A DNA stretch of 43,407 bases from Alphaproteobacteria bacterium (lineage in GTDB: Bacteria; Pseudomonadota; Alphaproteobacteria; Micavibrionales; Micavibrionaceae), in contig JAJRSA010000038.1 of assembly GCA_024279035.1 (NCBI GenBank), positions 1-43,407 on the forward strand, in the 5' to 3' direction. Each line of letters starts with the position of its first letter. Position 1 is the stretch's first letter. The notes below the pieces were generated by a model. It saw nothing but the letters and a program-made list of their open reading frames with translations. It did no database searches and was not told the origin of the DNA. Both the position numbers and the translations under genes were made by a program. Below, piece after piece: positions 16,743-25,029 of this stretch.

Positions 16743-17078
16743 TTACTCTTTCTCAGAGATATAAAGCGTGCAATCTCCGCCAGCGGCAAGAACAGAGACA
16801 TAGGGTGTATGATCTACACCATAGCCTCCGATGGCAATATCATAGTAAGTGTCTTTTGGAAAAAAGTGATCGGCAGCAGTCGCGGTGACGTTTGAGTTAC
16901 CAAAGCGGAGATAAACAGCGTCTGTGGCATAGAGGCTGATGATACGCGTTTCTGACCCAAAGGCTTGTGTATTCCGCGCGGAGGAAGCTGTGGCAGCAAT
17001 AAACTGTGCCCCTCCATCTTTTAAACGCAGGGCTGGGATTGTATTGTTATTGGCGTCAATAGGGAGAATAGTTGTCAT
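16743..17078 (-). CDS. Small phage-like protein behind an SOS-type promoter
   Basis: A 111-residue protein of mostly beta-strand character with no signal peptide. It begins MTTILPIDANNNTIPALRLK and ends in CTLYISEKE; inner pieces such as SETRIISLYATDAVYLRFGN, ATAADHFFP and YYDIAIGGYG resemble small proteins I associate with prophage structural regions in Alphaproteobacteria (capsid/tail accessory or decoration type), from memory only. No other phage gene is near. Start chosen at 17078 because AGGA lies 9-10 nt upstream; the longer frame from 17129 would run through the leader hairpin. Upstream are a TTGACA-type promoter overlapped by a GTTC-N7-GTTC LexA-type site and a hairpin with a T-run. 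Function unknown. Confidence 0.6.
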   Translation of the reverse strand: MTTILPIDANNNTIPALRLKDGGAQFIAATASSARNTQAFGSETRIISLYATDAVYLRFGNSNVTATAADHFFPKDTYYDIAIGGYGVDHTPYVSVLAAGGDCTLYISEKE

Positions 17079-17110
17079 GGTGTTTTCCTTTCGAATGTAA
17101 AATGAGGCAT

Positions 17111-17145
17111 AAAAAAAGCCACCCGACACAGTGTGTGGATGGCTT
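17111..17145 (-). terminator. Terminator-like hairpin: end of wzc and/or attenuator of the small SOS-type gene
   Basis: Minus strand AAGCCATCC pairs with GGGTGGCTT (17137-17145 with 17116-17124, one mismatch), with an inner ACACACTGTGT palindrome, followed by seven T. It is a good intrinsic terminator. It lies 66 bp after the wzc stop but also between the promoter at 17179-17207 and the start at 17078, so transcripts from that promoter must pass it. Confidence 0.8.
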
Positions 17146-17178
17146 GGATTAGACGGATTTGTCCTGTTTCTAAGAAGG

Positions 17179-17207
17179 AGTATGTTCTACTTTTGTTCTA
17201 ATGTCAA
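17179..17207 (-). promoter_or_regulatory. Sigma-70-type promoter with LexA-type operator
   Basis: Minus strand: -35 TTGACA (17202-17207), 17-bp spacer, -10 CATACT (17179-17184). Within the spacer is GAAC-AAAAGTA-GAAC (17184-17198; GTTC-N7-GTTC on the plus strand), the direct-repeat LexA box of Alphaproteobacteria. The operator overlaps the spacer and the edge of the -10, a position that would block RNA polymerase. The expected start of transcription is near 17172. Confidence 0.65.
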
Positions 17208-17211
17208 GAAA

Positions 17212-19404
17212 TTAATCTGTATAATATTCTTTAAAGCGTCCATAATAGTACGCTGTGTCCCCATATCCATAGCGTGCATGGCGTTTGACATCTACATTTG
17301 AGAGCACAAGAGAGAGGTTTTTATATCCAAAATCAGAGAATTGCTTCACGCCTGTTGTGACCACTTCACGGGGGGTTTTATCCCACTCAACAATATAGAG
17401 TGTATAATCAGATTCATTGGCAAGCAAACGCGCATCAGAGACCGCCAAACAGGCTGGGGTATCCAAAATCACGAGGTCATAGGCTTTCTTTAGAGAGGCA
17501 ATAAGTGTGCTCATTTTCTTGGAAGAGATGAGATCAAGGGCACTATTAGGGACCGAGCGCGCATAAATAACGTGTGCGCCAGACGCTTCATCTTTACTCA
17601 CAACGTCCTCAAGAGGAACATCCCCTGTGAGATAATCCACGATGGTTTTGTCATTGGATTTACGCATCAAACGGTGAATATTGGGACGACGAAGATCACA
17701 ATCTATAACGATCACTTTTTCGCCTGATTTGGCAGCCAAGCGCGCCAACCATGTAGAGAGTGTTGTTTTTCCTTCTGCAGGTAAAGAGGAGGTAATCGTG
17801 ATAACTTTTGGTCTATCTTGCTCATCTTGATTGGCACGTAAATTTAAGACCATCCTCAATGTTCGAATAGACTCCGAGACAGCCGAAGATGGTTTATTAA
17901 GAATATAGTCGCCCAGCCCTCCTTTTCCAACATTCTCTGCCGTTGGGATAAGGCCATAGCAAGAATATCCTGTACGCGCCTCAAGCTGGGAGGCACTTCT
18001 AAAGGCATTATCCAGTTTTTCTAAAATCAGGACGAGTGTAATTCCAAGAAACAGAGCAATGGCGGAGGTCAAGCTCATAATCAAAGGCTTATTAGGATAG
18101 GACGGGTCATCAGGGGCAGAGGCATAAGAGAGAATACGCGCTTCCGCTTCTTCTAATTCTTCCTGACGATCTGAACGTTTATACGTCTCAAGGAACGTAT
18201 CAAAAATCATGCGATTGGACTCAGATTCGCGCTCTAACTCACGCAAACGAATCATAGAATGATTTTCTCCTTTTTTGATGCCTTCAACCTCAGACAAATT
18301 ATTCTCAAATGCTTGGACTTTTTGTTTTGCCAAGCTCAAATCATTACGAATGCCTGCGGCAACATTGGCAACCTCAATACGCATCTTAGATTTCAAATCA
18401 GAGAGTTCCGCATTAATATTAATAATAGACGGGTGTTTTGCTCCATAACGAGAGGAGAGATCTGCTTTACGGCGTAAAATATCTGTCTCTGTTTTTTTAA
18501 GCTCTTGGATGTTGCGAGAATTCATAACCGATTCATCGGATTCAAACCCAATAGGGTTATCAACCCACTGTTCAATATCTTTCAGTTTTGCCGCTGCAGA
18601 CGCTTTTTCTGATTTTGCAATCACCAATTGAGAATTAAGCTCTGATAATTGTTGCCCTGTCATTTCATAGCGTGCACCCGTCAATAGACTGTGTTTTGCT
18701 TTATAGTCTTCAATCGCCGATTCTGATTCACGTAATTGTGCTCGCAAGACATTCAAACGATCATCTAACCAGCTTGTCACCTTTTGTGTTGCTCTAAATT
18801 TTGTATTGAGGCGTTCTTCTATATAGGTATCCACAATTGTATTCGTAATCAAGGCTGCTTTTTCTGGATTGTCAGATGTATATGCGACCTGAATGGCAAA
18901 AGATCCAGGAATTGGCTTGACGTGTAAATTCTGTAAGAACGCATTGACAACTCTGGCCGTATCTTGATCCAAGACATTATTTTGATCTTTCATCTCAGAG
19001 CTATGCACAGAGAGGGTTTTAAACGCCCCTCCTCCATTGGCACTGTTTGGAATCATATTTAACTTCCGAACAACACGACGTCCGAGCTCTTGAGATTTAA
19101 TAACTTCCACTTCACTAAGCACTAATGTTGTGTCCAACCGCATGGAGGACATAAAATTCTGAAGATCAATGCTTGAGTGATCAATGCTTTTTGTTTCAAT
19201 TAAAATATGAGCCGTAGCAGTATAGCGCGTCGGCAAAATGGTTGTGATAAAAAACGCAACACCCAATGCAGCCACCATGATAAAGACAACAATCCATTTG
19301 CGACGCCACAACAACATCAATAAACGACGTAAATCAACATCTAATTCATCAAAATGGTGGCTGGATTGAGAGCTCTGCGTATTTTGCATCTGTGCATTTA
19401 TCAT
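17212..19404 (-). CDS. Polysaccharide co-polymerase/tyrosine autokinase (Wzc/ExoP-like)
   Basis: A 730-residue inner-membrane protein that controls chain length and export of exopolysaccharide. Wzz domain with membrane helices at about 36-58 and 441-462, and a long periplasmic coiled-coil between them (DDRLNVLRAQLRESESAIEDY). The cytoplasmic BY-kinase has Walker A SLPAEGKTTLS (540-550), Walker A' VIVIDCDLRRP (564-574) and Walker B LVILDTPA. The C-terminus is a tyrosine cluster (ARYGYGDTAYYYGRFKEYYTD-like, at least seven Tyr), the usual autophosphorylation tail. It follows the Wza-like gene with 1 bp between them. The gene lies in an export cluster, but no glycosyltransferases are in the window. 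Confidence 0.94.
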   Translation of the reverse strand: MINAQMQNTQSSQSSHHFDELDVDLRRLLMLLWRRKWIVVFIMVAALGVAFFITTILPTRYTATAHILIETKSIDHSSIDLQNFMSSMRLDTTLVLSEVEVIKSQELGRRVVRKLNMIPNSANGGGAFKTLSVHSSEMKDQNNVLDQDTARVVNAFLQNLHVKPIPGSFAIQVAYTSDNPEKAALITNTIVDTYIEERLNTKFRATQKVTSWLDDRLNVLRAQLRESESAIEDYKAKHSLLTGARYEMTGQQLSELNSQLVIAKSEKASAAAKLKDIEQWVDNPIGFESDESVMNSRNIQELKKTETDILRRKADLSSRYGAKHPSIININAELSDLKSKMRIEVANVAAGIRNDLSLAKQKVQAFENNLSEVEGIKKGENHSMIRLRELERESESNRMIFDTFLETYKRSDRQEELEEAEARILSYASAPDDPSYPNKPLIMSLTSAIALFLGITLVLILEKLDNAFRSASQLEARTGYSCYGLIPTAENVGKGGLGDYILNKPSSAVSESIRTLRMVLNLRANQDEQDRPKVITITSSLPAEGKTTLSTWLARLAAKSGEKVIVIDCDLRRPNIHRLMRKSNDKTIVDYLTGDVPLEDVVSKDEASGAHVIYARSVPNSALDLISSKKMSTLIASLKKAYDLVILDTPACLAVSDARLLANESDYTLYIVEWDKTPREVVTTGVKQFSDFGYKNLSLVLSNVDVKRHARYGYGDTAYYYGRFKEYYTD

Positions 19405-19405
19405 C

Positions 19406-20158
19406 TTAAAAGAACCGTTCCTTTACACGAATAATATCCCCTGGCAAGACTTGCGCTGTCGGAGGCACTTTGGACACATCTCCTTGCGCATTGCCACGAA
19501 TAACTTCAATATTCTTTGTGTTGGCACGGTATGTAAATCCACCACTTACAGCCACGGCATTCAACACACTCATACCATCAATATAGTTATAACTTCCTGG
19601 TCGGCGCACCTCGCCCATAATATAGAACGGACGAAACTCTGCAATTTCAATCGCAACACTTGGATCTACCAGATAACCATCAGACAAGGCCAAAACCAAT
19701 AATTGTTCTGCTTGTCTGAGCGTAATACCTGCGACCTTAATTTGCCCAATCAACGGGACCGATACCACACCAAGCCCATCCACTTTATAAACTTTAGAGA
19801 GATCTTTTTCTCCGTAAATAGTGACGCGCAACTTATCAGAAGGGCCAATCACATACGCATCTCCCATCTCTTCATCAAAAAATGAAGGGGGCGTGTATCC
19901 TATGTATTCTTTGGCACTCTTTTCTTTTTGAATAGCTTGTGAAACTTTTTTCTCAACCCTGTGGGGATCTATTGACCCAGACTTTTCAGTTTTATGAGGC
20001 GCACCGTCGAATATAGCTCTTTCAGCATCCGAGACAATACTCAAAGGATCCACCTCCCCATTTGCCCAGACATGAGAAAACGGTGATAGCACACAGGCCA
20101 CCCCTAATAAGATACAAATAATCTTCAATCGCATTTTCATTATATCCATGAGAGCCAT
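19406..20158 (-). CDS. Polysaccharide biosynthesis/export protein (Wza-like, SLBB)
   Basis: A 250-residue outer-membrane export protein. N-terminal signal-type segment (IICILLGVACVLSPFSHVWA). The Poly_export domain begins YVIGPSDKLRVTIYGEKDLSKVYKVDGLGVVSVPLIGQIKVAG, followed by an SLBB part (FYIMGEVRRPGSYNYIDGMSVLNAVAVSGGF), ending in a short PGDIIRVKERFF. There is no lipobox cysteine at the usual place, and it is shorter than E. coli Wza, so it resembles the GumB/ExoF type. Several Met codons near the start (residues 1, 4, 7, 9) leave the exact start open; none has a clear ribosome site. Operon with the Wzc-like gene. Confidence 0.92.
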   Translation of the reverse strand: MALMDIMKMRLKIICILLGVACVLSPFSHVWANGEVDPLSIVSDAERAIFDGAPHKTEKSGSIDPHRVEKKVSQAIQKEKSAKEYIGYTPPSFFDEEMGDAYVIGPSDKLRVTIYGEKDLSKVYKVDGLGVVSVPLIGQIKVAGITLRQAEQLLVLALSDGYLVDPSVAIEIAEFRPFYIMGEVRRPGSYNYIDGMSVLNAVAVSGGFTYRANTKNIEVIRGNAQGDVSKVPPTAQVLPGDIIRVKERFF

Positions 20159-20268
20159 GGTGAGTTAAATTTTAAGACATAAAATAAAGAATCAAAAGAA
20201 AAATAATCCCTTACTCTCATAGTAATACGGTTTATATATACTTGACAAGAGTCACGTGCATATTTTTA

Positions 20269-20295
20269 AAAAAAGAAAAACAGGTGTATACACCT
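20269..20295 (-). terminator. Intrinsic terminator of the beta-barrel gene
   Basis: AGGTGTATACACCT (20282-20295) is a perfect palindrome that overlaps the stop codon of the beta-barrel gene, followed on the minus strand by G and a long T-rich tract (TTTTTCTTTTTTT). The genes downstream (Wza-like, Wzc-like) therefore probably use another promoter in 20159-20268. Confidence 0.8.
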
Positions 20296-21667
20296 AATAA
20301 TGCCCTGTGAGACGGAGCATAAGGAGGTTTCTGGAGAATTCATTGCCTACAAATGTACTATCCTGAGTGCTATATATATATTCTCCGCGAACATTATAGT
20401 ACGGGCTCGGACGGTATAAAAACCCAAGCCCCAGACGATAAAGATCATCTTCACGACTAATCCCTTCAAAATCCCTATTAATATAGGTTCCAGAGGCACT
20501 TAGGATGAGTTTACGTCGTAACTCATGATCCAAAGAGAGTGTTCCTTGTGTTTGCACAATGCCTTGAATAATCTCATTGTCTTGAAGAATACTACGCGTC
20601 ACATCCAGCCCAAGTGTAGATAGCTTTGTGATATTCCAGTCAATCGTTGCATCTATTGCTATATTTTCAACGTCAGATAAAGTTGCGTTCTCAAAATCGA
20701 CATGGGCATACCCTATCCCAATATCACTTGAAATCAGCCCTTTATAATTAGTCACGACTCCGACAAGGACACTTGTATTTTTACTATCCCTAAAGCGCGT
20801 TGTAAAAACGGCCGCGCCATCATCATAAATCCCTTTATCATAGCTTGTTTTTCCCAATACACCGCGTAAAAAGGCGACATGATTTGCCGTAAATTCATAT
20901 CCTGTCTCTAGTTCTATCTCATTTGTATTAAAATTCGCATCACTACGTATAACTTCCATAGTGGGATCAAGCAAGGATGTTCCATCTTCAAAATATTTAC
21001 GGACATGGCGACCCAATAGCTTCAATCCAACACGATTAGGCTTGTAAGACACACCTCCTTCAAACGCCACCGTTGATATTTCCAAAGGATCTTTTGTGAA
21101 GACACGTGATAAATTATTCGCTCGATCTTGATGATTTTTAGAATAAGACACAGTCCATGGCATTAACAAATCATGCTTGATCTCAAAATATCCTCCAGAG
21201 TTTGCATTCAAATTGATCTTATCTTCATCCGTGTGATCAACATAGCGTACAATTTCACTCTCCAAAGTTACACCAAAAAAATGGCGGTCTTTTAAAGTAC
21301 GGATAGAGACAGCAGGCGAGATCACGATGGCCAGATCATCTTCTTCCCCTGTACTTGTTGCAAATAAATTATCACTATAGACACTCGACACACCAAGAGA
21401 CGGAAGCACTGTGAGCTTTCCAACAATCAACCCTTTAGGTGAAAAATCTGGAAAACTTCTTTCTGTCAGAGGTGAATATGTTTCCTGATTAGGATCACGT
21501 TCGATAGAGCGCACATCAGTCCCTAGCCCAAACCCAGCATCCTTTTGAACCGAAGGCTCTCCCGCAAAAGCAACACTTACTTGAGACAACACCCATACCA
21601 GCACACACACCATCAAAACATGGTGCCTATACTGCTCTGTCATAAATTTTTTAACAAATAAAGTCAT
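20294..21667 (-). CDS. Outer-membrane beta-barrel protein (BBP2-type) of the export cluster
   Basis: A 457-residue protein with a signal peptide (about residues 17-36, VLMVCVLVWVLSQVSVAFAG) and alternating amphipathic strands through the rest (GYFEIKHDLLMPWTVSYSK, NTNEIELETGYEFTANHVAFLRG, YYNVRGEYIYST), ending in a strand with a hydrophobic/aromatic terminus (RLTGHY). The architecture matches putative beta-barrel porin 2-family proteins that accompany polysaccharide export systems; here it lies just upstream of the Wza/Wzc-like genes. Its role as an outer-membrane partner for polymer passage is inferred. Confidence 0.82.
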   Translation of the reverse strand: MTLFVKKFMTEQYRHHVLMVCVLVWVLSQVSVAFAGEPSVQKDAGFGLGTDVRSIERDPNQETYSPLTERSFPDFSPKGLIVGKLTVLPSLGVSSVYSDNLFATSTGEEDDLAIVISPAVSIRTLKDRHFFGVTLESEIVRYVDHTDEDKINLNANSGGYFEIKHDLLMPWTVSYSKNHQDRANNLSRVFTKDPLEISTVAFEGGVSYKPNRVGLKLLGRHVRKYFEDGTSLLDPTMEVIRSDANFNTNEIELETGYEFTANHVAFLRGVLGKTSYDKGIYDDGAAVFTTRFRDSKNTSVLVGVVTNYKGLISSDIGIGYAHVDFENATLSDVENIAIDATIDWNITKLSTLGLDVTRSILQDNEIIQGIVQTQGTLSLDHELRRKLILSASGTYINRDFEGISREDDLYRLGLGFLYRPSPYYNVRGEYIYSTQDSTFVGNEFSRNLLMLRLTGHY

Positions 21668-21733
21668 AAAAAGATGTGCATTAATTAGGAATGATCCGAA
21701 CGAATCACCTTATATATTAGCATATAGCCACAT

Positions 21734-21742
21734 TTATCCACA
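21734..21742 (+). promoter_or_regulatory. Isolated DnaA box
   Basis: An exact TTATCCACA in the 109-bp gap between the receiver/GGDEF-like gene and the beta-barrel gene. It is single and may be fortuitous. Confidence 0.25.
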
Positions 21743-21776
21743 ACCTCTTCAAAAATACAGGTATAGCGTCATCACA

Positions 21777-22589
21777 TTATGCCGCTATACCCTGCACGGT
21801 AAAAGAATATTCTGTATGGAGGTGACCACTTGGAAGTGCATAGAGATTCAGTGCAATATCCACAGAAATCAAGCCTGTTGTATAATCTTTAATATCTGAC
21901 AATGTTTTTACAAAACGATTTGTGGCTTCTATCGGCTCTTTCTCATATTCAGGCCTTAAAAATAAAATAGCATATTCATTATCCCCCGTTTGTGCCAAAA
22001 TATCACTTTGACGTCTTGTTTGTGATAGATGGTATGCTAACCGTGCTGTCGCATGTCGCGCGGAATATTCACTCTCTTCCACCATAATATTTTTATAGTT
22101 TTCGACAGAAAAAAAGAGAACATACGCACCTTTCCCATCTCGTCTTGTGCAATCCATTGTACTCAAAAACAGTTGGTTAAAAGCAGATTTAGAAACCACG
22201 CCTCCAGCGCTCGGGAAATCTTCTTCATTATTCCCCAACTGATTAAACCGTAAAACAAACAAAGAGGCCATATAAAGAGTTTCCCTTAAAGCCTCTAAGG
22301 TCAATAAAGTCGTATTAAACCCAAGCTCAATATCATTTTCATCAACATCAACATTCATCCCGATCACGTAAATATAACCACGACTTGCACGGCGAATATC
22401 TGAAATGTGGTGACGCCCTTCTTGAAGAAAACTATAATCCAGAAACACAATAGAATACTCTGTTTTTTTGATGGTTTTAATCGCGTCCTCCCAGCCTAGG
22501 ACAACCTTAGAAGAATGCCCCAGAAGATCTATATTCTGACAAATCGGGTCTGCATGTGTTTGCGTTTTATCAAGAACGAGAATTTTCAT
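21777..22589 (-). CDS. Receiver domain plus degenerate GGDEF-like protein
   Basis: A 270-residue cytoplasmic protein. Residues 1-120 look like a CheY-type receiver: hydrophobic strand KILVLD, phospho-acceptor region IVFLDYS (Asp51), and a region with weak conservation where Thr/Lys would lie; the first acidic pair is reduced to one Asp. Residues 150-240 resemble a GGDEF fold: AYVLFFSVENYKNIMV, RLAYHLSQTRRQSDILAQTGDNEYAILF, where GDNEY replaces GGDEF. It is therefore probably not an active diguanylate cyclase, but may sense or scaffold. Its place directly before the export genes suggests control of exopolysaccharide. This is a structural reading by eye. Confidence 0.6.
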   Translation of the reverse strand: MKILVLDKTQTHADPICQNIDLLGHSSKVVLGWEDAIKTIKKTEYSIVFLDYSFLQEGRHHISDIRRASRGYIYVIGMNVDVDENDIELGFNTTLLTLEALRETLYMASLFVLRFNQLGNNEEDFPSAGGVVSKSAFNQLFLSTMDCTRRDGKGAYVLFFSVENYKNIMVEESEYSARHATARLAYHLSQTRRQSDILAQTGDNEYAILFLRPEYEKEPIEATNRFVKTLSDIKDYTTGLISVDIALNLYALPSGHLHTEYSFTVQGIAA

Positions 22590-22737
22590 TTTAAACCCTG
22601 TTGGTAAGCGTTATTTCCAAAGAAAGTCTCTCATGAAGCTTTCGCAAGCACAAGTCCTGCTTTAAATATGTTTGACTTTCACCACCTAGAACGATAAAAA
22701 TCTATGGGATTAACCCCACCAAGAAAGAACCATTGAA

Positions 22738-23349
22738 ATGAGTATTACCCTCCACGAAAACGATCTCCCTCACGATATAACCCTTGCAGGCGACTTGGCC
22801 ATTGATACGGAAACAATGGGGTTAAATTTACACCGCGACCGTTTATGCCTCCTTCAAGTCTCAACAGGAGATGGACACGCGCATCTTGTACAGTTTAAAG
22901 ACGGGAACTTCGATTGCCCCACTCTCAAAAAATTACTCTCTGACACAACCACTGAGAAAATATTTCATTTTGCACGCTTTGATGTTGCCTCAATCAAACA
23001 GTATCTTGATATAGACTGCACACCTGTCTTTTGTACCAAAATTGCGTCCTATCTGGCCCGCACAAATACAGACAAACATGGCCTTAGAAATGTCGCCAAA
23101 GATCTCCTCGGCGTAGACATCGACAAACAACATCAATGTTCCGACTGGGGCGCGGCCACCCTCTCAGATCAACAGCAACATTATGCCGCCAACGATGTTC
23201 TCTATCTTCACAAGATGAGAGACATTCTAAAAGCCCGCCTCCAACGTGAAGATCGCGTTGAACTGGCACAAAAGTGCTTTGACTTTATCCCAACCCGTGC
23301 CCATCTTGATCTTGCTGGGTGGGGTGATCAAGATATATTTTCACATTAG
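22738..23349 (+). CDS. RNase D-like 3'-5' exonuclease (no HRDC)
   Basis: A 203-residue DEDDy exonuclease domain alone: AIDTETMGLNLHRDRLCLLQVS (Asp-x-Glu), FHFARFDVASIKQYL (second Asp), and YAANDVLYLHKM (Tyr-x3-Asp). In Alphaproteobacteria this short form is usually found just before kpsF-lptC-lptA, as here (15 bp to kpsF). It is distinct from the full RNase D at 4445. Probable function is RNA 3'-end processing. Confidence 0.9.
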   Translation: MSITLHENDLPHDITLAGDLAIDTETMGLNLHRDRLCLLQVSTGDGHAHLVQFKDGNFDCPTLKKLLSDTTTEKIFHFARFDVASIKQYLDIDCTPVFCTKIASYLARTNTDKHGLRNVAKDLLGVDIDKQHQCSDWGAATLSDQQQHYAANDVLYLHKMRDILKARLQREDRVELAQKCFDFIPTRAHLDLAGWGDQDIFSH

Positions 23350-23364
23350 ACCTAAAAAGAAACA

Positions 23365-24339
23365 ATGACAAACATACTTCAAAGTGCCCAAAATGTGATT
23401 CAAACGGAAGCTGAAGGGCTTTTACAACTTAAAGACTCACTCGATCATAACTTTGAGCAGGCCATCGCTGTAATTGATAAAATGAAGGCAGGGCATCAGG
23501 GGCGCTTGATTATTTCGGGGATGGGGAAATCGGGACATATTGCGACAAAGTTGGCCGCAACGATGGCCTCAACAGGCACGCCTGCTTTTTTTGTGCATCC
23601 GGGGGAAGCCTCGCATGGGGATTTAGGGATGGTCACCCCCCATGACGTTGTGATGTTGCTGTCAAATTCTGGTGAAAATGCAGAAATGTCGGATATGATT
23701 GCCTATACACGGCGTTTTAATATCCCTTTGATTGGGATGACCAGCAATCCAGACAGTGCCCTCGCCAAGCATTCTGACATCACATTACTTGTCCCCAAAG
23801 CCAAGGAAGCGTGTTCTATTGGCATGGCTCCAACAACCTCAACAACAATGATGATTGCCCTTGGAGATGCGGTAGCCATTACATTGCTTGAAACGAGTGG
23901 GATGACCAAAGAAGATTTCAATGTGTTTCATCCGGGGGGGAAGTTAGGACAAAAATTGAAGAAAGTCTCTGATCTTATGGTCAAAGACACAGACCTTCCC
24001 CTTGTGACCCAAGAGACAACCATGGATCAGGTGCTTTTGACAATGACAGAAAAAAACCTAGGCTCTGCCATTATTGTAGATGGGACTCAAAAATTATTGG
24101 GTATTATCACGGATGGGGATTTAAAACGTCATATGAGTCCAGATCTTCTCTCAAAAACCGCAGGGGAGTTAATGAGTACACACCCAAAAACAATTGCCCC
24201 AGAACGTCTAGCCGCAGAAGGACTAGATATTATGCTCAATCATTTTGATGATCCCATCACCAGCCTCATTGTCATCGATCAAGGCAAAGTGATCGGTATG
24301 CTCCGCATTCAAACCTGTCTGCAAGCAGGTATAGCGTAA
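23365..24339 (+). CDS. kdsD: D-arabinose-5-phosphate isomerase (KpsF/GutQ/KdsD)
   Basis: A 324-residue enzyme that converts ribulose-5-phosphate to arabinose-5-phosphate for Kdo in LPS. SIS domain first: GRLIISGMGKSGHIATKLAATMASTGTPAFFVHPGEASHGDLGM and LLSNSGENAEM, with the sugar-phosphate-binding Ser/Thr; then two CBS domains (LMVKDTDLPLV and GELMSTHPKTI). Followed by lptC after 27 bp. Confidence 0.95.
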   Translation: MTNILQSAQNVIQTEAEGLLQLKDSLDHNFEQAIAVIDKMKAGHQGRLIISGMGKSGHIATKLAATMASTGTPAFFVHPGEASHGDLGMVTPHDVVMLLSNSGENAEMSDMIAYTRRFNIPLIGMTSNPDSALAKHSDITLLVPKAKEACSIGMAPTTSTTMMIALGDAVAITLLETSGMTKEDFNVFHPGGKLGQKLKKVSDLMVKDTDLPLVTQETTMDQVLLTMTEKNLGSAIIVDGTQKLLGIITDGDLKRHMSPDLLSKTAGELMSTHPKTIAPERLAAEGLDIMLNHFDDPITSLIVIDQGKVIGMLRIQTCLQAGIA

Positions 24340-24366
24340 AAACCTCTAGCGTGCCATAATACTGGC

Positions 24367-25029
24367 ATGAGCACACAGCCCGACAAGACTTCTTTATCCG
24401 ATCTATCCTCACTTCAACGTGATCATAGCGCTATTTTAAATAGTGGACGCTCTTCTGTCATCCGTCACTTGCGTATTGTCTTTCCTGTTGTTGCTATATG
24501 TCTTTTGTTCGCCGTCTTTGTCCTCAGTGATCGCAAAGCCCCCCTTGAAGCCCGCCCGATTGAAGAGATTATTCCCCATGAGATGGGGCAAAACGAGCTT
24601 GTAAACCCTACATTTAATGCGCAAGATGAAGAACATAATCCCTTTACAATTACCTCTGAGCGCGCCTTTCAAGAAGACGGGAATAGTGATCAGATCATCT
24701 TGGAAAACCCAAAAGCTGATATGCGTTTTGATGATGGCACACGCATCTCTCTCCAAGGTCAAAATGGAACCTATCAGCAAGACGCACAAATCCTTCATCT
24801 TGAAGGACACGTTCTGTTTAGTGATGAAGATTACGAACTGACGACCAACTCCGTTGATATCAATATTGAACACCAAACCGCTACAAGCAACACGCCTGTC
24901 ACAGGTCATGGGCCGGCGGGGACGATTCAAGCCTCGGGACTAAGAGCCAATGGACAAAGTTCTATTTTTATCTTCACAGGCCCTGCAACCCTTACTCTTA
25001 ACCCTCAAAAAATATCAGAAACACCATGA
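24367..25029 (+). CDS. lptC: LPS export protein LptC
   Basis: A 220-residue bitopic inner-membrane protein of the Lpt bridge. A cytosolic N-terminus of about 30 residues, one membrane helix (about 33-54, IRHLRIVFPVVAICLLFAVFV), then the periplasmic beta-jellyroll (LVNPTFNAQDEEHNPFTITSERAF, DGTRISLQGQNGTY, LHLEGHVLFSDE). Its stop overlaps the lptA ATG by 4 bp (ATGA), so the two are translationally coupled. Confidence 0.9.
   Translation: MSTQPDKTSLSDLSSLQRDHSAILNSGRSSVIRHLRIVFPVVAICLLFAVFVLSDRKAPLEARPIEEIIPHEMGQNELVNPTFNAQDEEHNPFTITSERAFQEDGNSDQIILENPKADMRFDDGTRISLQGQNGTYQQDAQILHLEGHVLFSDEDYELTTNSVDINIEHQTATSNTPVTGHGPAGTIQASGLRANGQSSIFIFTGPATLTLNPQKISETP

Noticed and set aside
20242-20270. TTGACA-N17-TTTAAA promoter on the plus strand
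   Set aside because: It points into the terminator and the antisense of the beta-barrel gene; no gene to serve. Probably chance in AT-rich DNA.
21734-21742. DnaA box as evidence of replication control of the export genes
   Set aside because: One isolated exact 9-mer is within chance for this window length; listed only as a low-confidence site.
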